Shown here: positions 59,901 to 64,000 of the stretch, in pieces | Layout of the letters: each line of letters starts with the position of its first letter | How positions within the stretch are numbered: the stretch's first letter is position 1 | DNA from: Kitasatospora sp. NBC_00315 | GTDB lineage: Bacteria > Actinomycetota > Actinomycetes > Streptomycetales > Streptomycetaceae | Assembly (NCBI RefSeq): GCF_041435095.1 | Contig: NZ_CP108025.1 | Span: 124,001-188,000, forward strand | Direction of reading: 5' to 3' | DNA: 64,000 bases | Made by a program: the position numbers and the translations under genes | Notes under the pieces: model-generated | What the model was told of the DNA's origin: nothing | The model's input: only the letters and a program-made list of their open reading frames with translations | The model's database searches: none

Positions 59901-62900
59901 TCGTCCTGGCCGATCAGGGTGCGCAGGCTCTCGTGGCGGCGGATCACGTCGCCGAACGCCTCGGCGAGGACCCGCGGGTCCAGCGCGCCGTGCATCCGCA
60001 GGACCACCGGCATGTTGTAGGTGACGGACGGGCCGTCGAACCGGTACAGGAAGAACAGCCGGCTCTGCGCGTACGACAGCGGCAGCCGCTCGGGGCGCTC
60101 CACCGCGCCCACCCGCGGCCGCTCCGGCGCGGCGGAGCCCGGCACCGCGGAGCCCTGCGGCCCGGCGCCCAGCAGCCCGGCCAGGCCGGCGACGGTCGGG
60201 TGGTCGAACACCGCGCGGATCGGCACCTCGGCACCCAGCGCACGGCGCACCCTGCCGACCAGCCGGGTGGCGCGCAGCGAGTGGCCGCCGAGCAGGAAGA
60301 AGTCGTCGTCGATGCCGACCCGGTCCACCTCCAGCACCTCGGCGAAGATCTCCGCGAGGCGCTGCTCCTGCTCCGTCCGCGGCGCCCGGTACTCGCCGGT
60401 GGCGGCGAACATCGGGTCCGGCAGGGCGGCCCGGTCGATCTTGCCGTTGACGGTCAGCGGCAGCCGGTCCAGCACCACGAAGGCCGCGGGCACCATGTAC
60501 GCCGGCAGCTGCTCGCCGAGGGCGGAGCGCAGCGCGGCGGCGAGGTCCTCGCCGGGCTCCGCGGCGGTGTCGGGCACCACGTAGGCGACCAACTGCTTCG
60601 AGCCGTCGGCGGTGCCGGTCTCCCGGGCGAGGACGACGGACTGGGCGACCGCGGGGTGCGCGGTGAGCGCGGACTCGATCTCGCCGGGCTCGACGCGGAA
60701 GCCGCGCACCTTCACCTGGGTGTCGTTGCGGCCGACGTAGACGATCCGGCCGTCGCGGGTCCAGCGCGCCAGGTCGCCGGTGCGGTACAGGCGTTCGCCC
60801 GCGCCGCCGACCGCGGCGGCGACGAACCGGGAGGCGGTCAGCGCCGGGCGGTGCAGGTAACCGCGGGCCAGGCCCGCGCCGGCGAGGTAGAGCTCACCGA
60901 CGACGCCCGGCGGGACGGGGGTCAGGTTGTCGTCGAGGACGTAGGCGCGCATGCCGTCCAGCGGCCGGCCGATCGGTGTGCCGGCGGACAGGTCCTCGGT
61001 GGGCGAGAAGGGGTGGGTGACGGCGAAGGTGGTGGTCTCGGTGGGGCCGTAGCCGTTGGTGACCCGGATGTCGGGGCAGTGCTCCCACAGCTGCCCGAGC
61101 GTCGCGACCGGCACGGCGTCGCCGCCGACCCACAGCCGTTCGAGGCCGGCCAGGCAGGCCGGGTCCTGGTCGATCACGGCGGCGAACAAACCGACCGGCA
61201 GCCACATCGCGTTCAGGCCGTGGGCCGCGATCAGGGCGTGCAGCTCGACCGCGTCGATCTCGCCGGGCGGGGCGACGACCGCCAGCCCGCCGGACAGCAG
61301 CGGCGCCCAGACCTCGAAGGTGCTGGCGTCGAAGGCCTGCGAGGAGTGCACCAGCACCCGGTCGGCGCCGGCGAACTGCCGGTCGGTGGCCAGGGCGACG
61401 ATGTCGGCGTGGGTGACGGCGACGCCCTTGGGGGTGCCGGTCGAGCCGGAGGTGTACATCACGTACGCGAGGTTCGACACCGCGACCGGGCCGGCGGGCT
61501 TCGCCGCGGAGTCGGTGGCCTCCGCCTCCTGCAGCGTGCGCACCGGGACGCCCGCCTGCGGCACCAGGGCCGCGGCGTCCTCGGTGGCCAGCACCAGCAC
61601 CGGCCGGGCGTCGGCGAGCACGAACTCGAGCCGCTCGCGCGGGTACTCCACGTCCAGCGGCAGGTAGCCGGCCCCGGCCTTGAGCACGGCGAGCTGCGCC
61701 ACCAGCAGTTCGGCGGAGCGCCGCGCGGCGATCCCGACCAGGGTCTCGGGGCCGGCGCCCCAGGCGGTCAGCGCGGCGGCGAGCCGGTCGGAGCGGGCGT
61801 CCAGTTCGGCGTAGCTGAGGGTGGTGTCCCCGCAGGTCACGGCAGGCGCGTCGGGCGTCCGGGCGACCTGCGCGGCGAACAGTTCCGGCACCGGGACGGT
61901 CTGCGTGTCGCGGGCGGTGTCGTTCCAGTCGGTCAGGACCCGCCGCCGCTCGGCCGGGTCCAGCACCTCGACGCCGGCGACGGCCGCCTCGGGGGTGGCG
62001 GTGACCTGTTCGAGCACCCGGACGAACCGGGCCGCGAGCTGCTCGGCGGTGGACCGGTCGAAGAGGTCGAGGGCGTACTCCAGGAAGCCTTCGAAGCCGC
62101 TCTCGCCGTCCGCCTCGGACAGTGTCAGGGTGAGGTCGAACTTGGCGGTCCGGGCGCCCTCGGTCATGTCCATGTGCGGCGTGAGAGTGAGCCCGGGCAG
62201 TTCCATCCGGGGGAACAGGCCCTCGTTCCAGACGAACACGACCTGGAACAGCGGCTGGTAGGAGGAGGAGCGCTCCGGGTTCAGCAGCTCCACCAGGCGC
62301 TCGAACGGCAGGTCCTGGTGGGCATAGGCGGCCAGCGCCCGGTCCCGGACGTCGTCGACGAGCGCGGCGAAGGAGGTGTGCCCGGACAGGTCGGCGCGCA
62401 GCACCCAGTTGTTGACGAAGAAGCCGACCAGAGCGTCGAGGTCCTGGTCGGTGCGCCCGGCGATCGGCGAGCCGATCGCCACGTCCTCGCCCGCGCCGAG
62501 CCGGGACAGCAGCACCACCAGCGCCGACTGCAGCACGATCGGCGTGGTCGCGCCGTGCTCACGGGCCAGCCGGCGTACCGCGGCGGCCAGTTCGGCGGCC
62601 ACGGCGAACCCGACGGTCGCGCCGCGGTGGCTGGCCCGCACGGGGCGCGGGCGGTCGGTCGGCAGCGCCAGCGGCTGCGGCACTCCTTCCAACTCACGCT
62701 GCCAGTGGTCGAGTTGGACGGCGGCCGGGCTCTCCGGGTCGTTCTCGTCGCCGAGCAGAGCGCGCTGCCACAGCGTGTAGTCCGCGTACTGCACCGGCAG
62801 CGGCGTGAACTCGGGGGCGCGTCCCGCCGCGCGGGCCGCGTACGCGGCCAGCAGGTCGCGGGCCAGCGGGGCCATCGAGGCGCCGTCGCCGGCGATGTGG

Positions 62901-64000
62901 TGCAGCACGAGGACCAGGACGCCGACCTCGGTGCCGTCGCGGAGCAGGCGACCGCGGATCGGGATCTCGGCACGCAGGTCGAAGCAGTACGCGAGTTCCT
63001 CGGCGATGGCCGCGTCGAGGCCGTCCGGCGCGAGGTCCAGCACGGGCAGCTCGGTCGCCACCCGGTCCGCGGGCAGGATCACCTGGTGGGCGGCGCCGTC
63101 CTCGTCCTCGGCGAACACCGTGTGCAGGCTCTCGTGGCGCAGCACCACGTCGTGGAAGGCGGCGGCCAGCGCGGCGGTGTCCACCTCGCCGCGCAGTTCG
63201 AACACCACCGGGAGGTTGTAGAGCGCCGACGGGCCCTCGAAGCGGTGCAGGAACCAGAGCCGGCTCTGCGCGTAGGACAGCGGCAGGCGCTCCGGGCGCT
63301 TCATCGGCTCGACCCGCGGGCGCACAGCGGGCGCGGTGGCGGTTCCCGCCCCGCTGACGGCGCCGGGCTCCAGGTGTTCGGCGAGCTGCGCGACGGTCGG
63401 GTGGTCGAACACGGCGCGGATCGGCACCTCGGTGCCCAGCGCGCGGCGCACCTTGCCGATCAGCCGGGTGGCGCGCAGCGAGTGGCCGCCGAGCAGGAAG
63501 AAGTCGTCGTCGATGCCGACCAGGTCGGCCTCCAGCACCTCGGCGAAGATGCCGGCCAGCAGCTGCTCGCGCGGCGAGCGCGGGGCGCGGTAGGCGCGTC
63601 CGGTGGTGAACACCGGTGCGGGAAGCGCGGCCCGGTCGATCTTTCCGCTGAGGGTCAGCGGCAGCTCGGGCAGCACCACGAACGCGGCCGGGACCATGAA
63701 CTCGGGCAGCTGCTCGGCGACGAACCGGCGCAGCTCGCCGGCGAGCTCCTCCTGGTCGTCCTCGCCGGCGCCGTCGACGACCGCGTAGGCGACCAGTTGC
63801 CTGGTGACCTCGCCGAGGGCCCGTTCGCCCGCGCTCTCCCGCGCGATGACGGTGCAGCGCCGCACCAGCGGGTGTGCGGCGAGGGCCGACTCCACCTCGC
63901 CGGGCTCGATCCGGAAGCCGCGGATCTTGACCTGGCCGTCGGCGCGGCCGACGAAGCGCATCGCGCCGTCGCGGCCCCAGCGGACCAGGTCGCCGGTGCG
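52979..64000 (-). CDS. NRPS-A (5' end outside window): (A)-PCP-C-A-PCP-C-A-PCP-E-C-A(degenerate)
   Basis: At least 3673 residues, open at the window edge. It enters in A7/A8 of a first adenylation domain (RTGDLVRW). Positions below count from the Met at 63961. PCP LLGGHSL ~159. [10 protein letters not shown] ~357. [13 protein letters not shown] ~840, with code D-A-F-W-W-G-G-T-F, close to the valine/aliphatic type. PCP ~1227. C HHIAGD ~1424. [13 protein letters not shown] ~1907, with code D-F-W-S-V-G-M-V-H as in NRPS-B. PCP GGDSI ~2340. [11 protein letters not shown] ~2534. [10 protein letters not shown] ~3029 (D-donor type). Finally an adenylation domain that lacks core motif A3 and most of A4-A6 and ends after A8 at TAG, with no PCP. 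NRPS-B follows 94 bases later. A chain from upstream would gain two residues, the second epimerised, before the broken module. Confidence 0.93.
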   Translation of the reverse strand, partial: RTGDLVRWGRDGAMRFVGRADGQVKIRGFRIEPGEVESALAAHPLVRRCTVIARESAGERALGEVTRQLVAYAVVDGAGEDDQEELAGELRRFVAEQLPEFMVPAAFVVLPELPLTLSGKIDRAALPAPVFTTGRAYRAPRSPREQLLAGIFAEVLEADLVGIDDDFFLLGGHSLRATRLIGKVRRALGTEVPIRAVFDHPTVAQLAEHLEPGAVSGAGTATAPAVRPRVEPMKRPERLPLSYAQSRLWFLHRFEGPSALYNLPVVFELRGEVDTAALAAAFHDVVLRHESLHTVFAEDEDGAAHQVILPADRVATELPVLDLAPDGLDAAIAEELAYCFDLRAEIPIRGRLLRDGTEVGVLVLVLHHIAGDGASMAPLARDLLAAYAARAAGRAPEFTPLPVQYADYTLWQRALLGDENDPESPAAVQLDHWQRELEGVPQPLALPTDRPRPVRASHRGATVGFAVAAELAAAVRRLAREHGATTPIVLQSALVVLLSRLGAGEDVAIGSPIAGRTDQDLDALVGFFVNNWVLRADLSGHTSFAALVDDVRDRALAAYAHQDLPFERLVELLNPERSSSYQPLFQVVFVWNEGLFPRMELPGLTLTPHMDMTEGARTAKFDLTLTLSEADGESGFEGFLEYALDLFDRSTAEQLAARFVRVLEQVTATPEAAVAGVEVLDPAERRRVLTDWNDTARDTQTVPVPELFAAQVARTPDAPAVTCGDTTLSYAELDARSDRLAAALTAWGAGPETLVGIAARRSAELLVAQLAVLKAGAGYLPLDVEYPRERLEFVLADARPVLVLATEDAAALVPQAGVPVRTLQEAEATDSAAKPAGPVAVSNLAYVMYTSGSTGTPKGVAVTHADIVALATDRQFAGADRVLVHSSQAFDASTFEVWAPLLSGGLAVVAPPGEIDAVELHALIAAHGLNAMWLPVGLFAAVIDQDPACLAGLERLWVGGDAVPVATLGQLWEHCPDIRVTNGYGPTETTTFAVTHPFSPTEDLSAGTPIGRPLDGMRAYVLDDNLTPVPPGVVGELYLAGAGLARGYLHRPALTASRFVAAAVGGAGERLYRTGDLARWTRDGRIVYVGRNDTQVKVRGFRVEPGEIESALTAHPAVAQSVVLARETGTADGSKQLVAYVVPDTAAEPGEDLAAALRSALGEQLPAYMVPAAFVVLDRLPLTVNGKIDRAALPDPMFAATGEYRAPRTEQEQRLAEIFAEVLEVDRVGIDDDFFLLGGHSLRATRLVGRVRRALGAEVPIRAVFDHPTVAGLAGLLGAGPQGSAVPGSAAPERPRVGAVERPERLPLSYAQSRLFFLYRFDGPSVTYNMPVVLRMHGALDPRVLAEAFGDVIRRHESLRTLIGQDERGVAFQRILPVEQAAIEVPVAPVTQDAVAGAVAQALAHEFELETEIPLRVSLLACGPDEHVLIILLHHIAGDGASIAPLVRDLTTAYVCRAEGSAPDWEPLPVQYADYTLWQQELLGDVEDPESIAAHQLAYWHAELTDAPQPIALPTDRPRPARVGYRGDTVEFRIAPELVGRVERLAREHGATPPMVLQAALAVLLSRLGAGEDVSLGSPIAGRADEDLHDLIGYFANNWVLRVDLSGDRSFEEVVAQVRDKALAAYDHQDLPFERLVELLNPERSTSYHPLFQVAFVWNKDVLPAAAGSDLHIEIEPIPNDTAKFDLTVRLVEDTEDDRGLHGSLEFALDLFDRSSVEGLAERFVAVLGRLVGEPGVSVRRVEVLSGWERSAVVGVWSGAGVEVADALLAEVFEARVAEGPDAVAVVAGERSLTYAELDGRANALAFELIARGVGPDVVVAVATGRSVDLVVALLAVTKAGGTYLPVDPRYPGGRMEYVFGDAKPRVVVTDRVTDGVLPAVDVPRLYLDDERAPVAKAPVDADRLGRLRSEHLAYVIYTSGSTGAPKGVAVSFRSVFSLFAGTDSWAGFGAGDVWGWCHSQAFDFSVWEMWGALLYGGTTVLVPWEVVRSPADLWDVLLERRVTVLSQTPAAFYALVEARPEGAVERCALRMVVLGGEAVDPARMQGWWSGGAAPVVVNMYGITETTVHVTRLELGRGEGLGGISPVGVPLANTRVYVLDGGLSPVPPGVVGEMYVGGSGLARGYRGRAGLSAARFVADPFSSGGRLYRTGDLAKWTVGGELLYLGRSDDQVQLRGFRVEPGEIESVLIAHPAVAQAVVVARSDGDAQAGVTDTGKRLVAYLVPDRIQEAPQAASRGDDTPRDMLDGVLSFAGDTVLVDGIVTEHIIGVLRGWAVERLPDYMVPSAFVVLERLPLTVNGKVDKAALPAPVFSGGAYRAPSSAEEELLAGVFGEVLGVDRVGVDDDFFALGGDSIRSIQVVTRARQVGVVIRARDVFEARTVAELARVAVENGSAQEALLAELPGGGVGEVGLLPVAEWMLRRGGGFGRYAQWSVLGLPVGIDRAALAATLTAVVDRHDLWRSRLVTGESGPRLLVGEPGSVDVDALVHRVEAHGLADEPAWGALISTELDRALDRLDPAAGRMLQFVWFETGAGAGRLLLVAHHLVVDGVSWQIVAPDLAQSWAAVQAGRTPAPAPTGTSVRRWSAALAEEARRPARVAELDLWRETLSEPDPLLGVRPLDPAKDVTATVDRVEVRLSAEVTEHLLTTLPNVFRCGADDGLLAGVALAVAAWRRSRGVRQSSVLVDVEGHGREEDVIPGADLSRTLGWFTTIHPVRVGVPGLDLDDALAGGAAAGRAVKAVKEQLRAVPGKGVGYGLLRYLNPETAPQLAALPTGQIAFNYLGRLLESPDAPGAAGWTPMPMVESLAADFDADMPLAHTLDVTAVVTDTEQGPVLNARFAFATGVLTRAEVQDLAERWTAALTGLARHAAGPDAGGLTPSDLPMVPLSQAEIDAVQARHPGLADVWPLTPVQSGLLFHVMLTGSEYDPYQMQFTLHLEGPVDARRMRRAGQALLDRHANLRAAFAFTTDGAAVQVVPERAEPQWEQHDLLGLPEAARPARLEELLAADHKKHFDPAVAPLVRLTLIRTGEQSFEVVVTSHHLMFDGWSLPLLLQDLLGLYETDGDASQLPRARSYREFMRWLGRQDAGESARAWAEELDGIGEPTLLAPAARQGDTEGGIGRIDVGLPPERARELVRRAADLGVTVNTVIQGAWAILLGRLTAREDVLFGQTVSGRPPQLAGSDEMIGLFINTLPVRVRLRPGATLAETLTGLQDRQAALTEHHHHGLADIQEASGLRTLFDSVVVFESYPWEAGHTLPETGITISSLRYSTGTHYPVTLMAAPDPLRIMLQYQRSLFEAPAVEQMAERYRLVLEQLIDDPHTAVGAIEVLTVAERSLVEHKRPGPARRAAPQDPTLLPGLFETTAAAVPDAPAVTADGRSLTYAELDRRANGLAFELIACGVGPDDAVAVAVREPLAAAVALLAVLKAGGAYLPGAASPDGGVRLVLADTADTAAIADTADAAGVPVLAPDAWPAGVDRTPTDADRLRPLRSQHLAQHACGTAVSHRGIGGRVAQLAAAFDVVPGGRLAAGPGGAPGTGLPVAEAFVAWSVGAVLALDEDGPGLDGYTCPETGHATVRPASRTPGAALGRPLPDVQVLVLGPGLAPVPPRVTGELYLAGPGLGRGYPGDAGLTASRFVANPFDPAGGRMYRTGELVRRTRTGDLVHVGRADR
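56346..58875 (-). repeat. Near-identical A-PCP-E block, copy in NRPS-A
   Basis: The partner of the block at 49235-51668, offset by 7111 bases in its lower part and 7207 in its upper part. The difference is a 96-base net insertion between about 57204 and 57321, which lengthens the A8-A10 linker by 32 residues (including [14 protein letters not shown]). Codon use matches the other copy and not the rest of the gene. Confidence 0.92.

Overview
The window comes from a high-GC actinomycete, most likely Streptomyces or a close relative. The signs are third-position G/C coding throughout, frequent GTG starts, ATGA/GTGA gene overlaps, giant modular PKS and NRPS genes, and an HrdB-type -10 element. No tRNA, rRNA, CRISPR array or complete insertion sequence was recognised.

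Layout. Bases 1-3005 are ordinary flank: a partial SDR oxidoreductase overlapping an HSL-type hydrolase, a divergent MarR regulator with a palindromic candidate operator, a 718-bp gap, and a small conserved hypothetical. Bases 3006-3657 hold decayed coding sequence. A 29-bp-stem terminator at 3658-3723 marks the left edge of a biosynthetic gene cluster that continues past base 64000. Inside the cluster nearly everything is on the minus strand: a B12/radical SAM enzyme (3731-5371); PKS-A, ACP plus three KS-AT-DH-KR-ACP modules (5460-21569); a VinO/BtrK-type decarboxylase; PKS-B, one KS-AT-DH-KR-ACP module (23055-28649); glutamate mutase subunits; two ANL ligases; a standalone ACP on the plus strand; then a tightly overlapping operon from 42335 down to 34335 (ornithine N5-hydroxylase, piperazate synthase, acyl-CoA ligase, malic-enzyme-like protein, two type II thioesterases, a VinJ-like peptidase and a VinK-like acyltransferase). 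Finally there are two NRPS genes: NRPS-B (43045-52884, ending in a thioesterase) and NRPS-A (52979 to beyond 64000).

How it works together (inference from family knowledge). Glutamate mutase makes 3-methylaspartate. A VinN-like ligase loads it on the standalone ACP, and the PLP enzyme decarboxylates it to 3-aminoisobutyryl-ACP. A VinM-like ligase caps it with an amino acid, and the VinK-like transferase moves it to the N-terminal ACP of PKS-A. Four fully dehydrating, malonyl-specific modules would then build a polyene. The VinJ-like peptidase would uncap the amine before macrolactam closure. In the same operon, ornithine N5-hydroxylase and a KtzT/PipS-type enzyme make piperazic acid for a peptide section containing two epimerised residues and an N-methylated last residue. 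A vicenistatin-type beta-amino-acid polyene start joined to a piperazate peptide is a combination I do not recognise from a described product.

Notable details: a shared TAGGGG-(23/24)-(-10) promoter signature at three cluster promoters, one giving an apparently leaderless mRNA; a ~2.4-kb near-identical A-PCP-E duplication between the two NRPS genes; and an NRPS-A terminal module whose adenylation domain lacks its core motifs and carrier protein. No cluster regulator or exporter is visible, so these are probably to the right.
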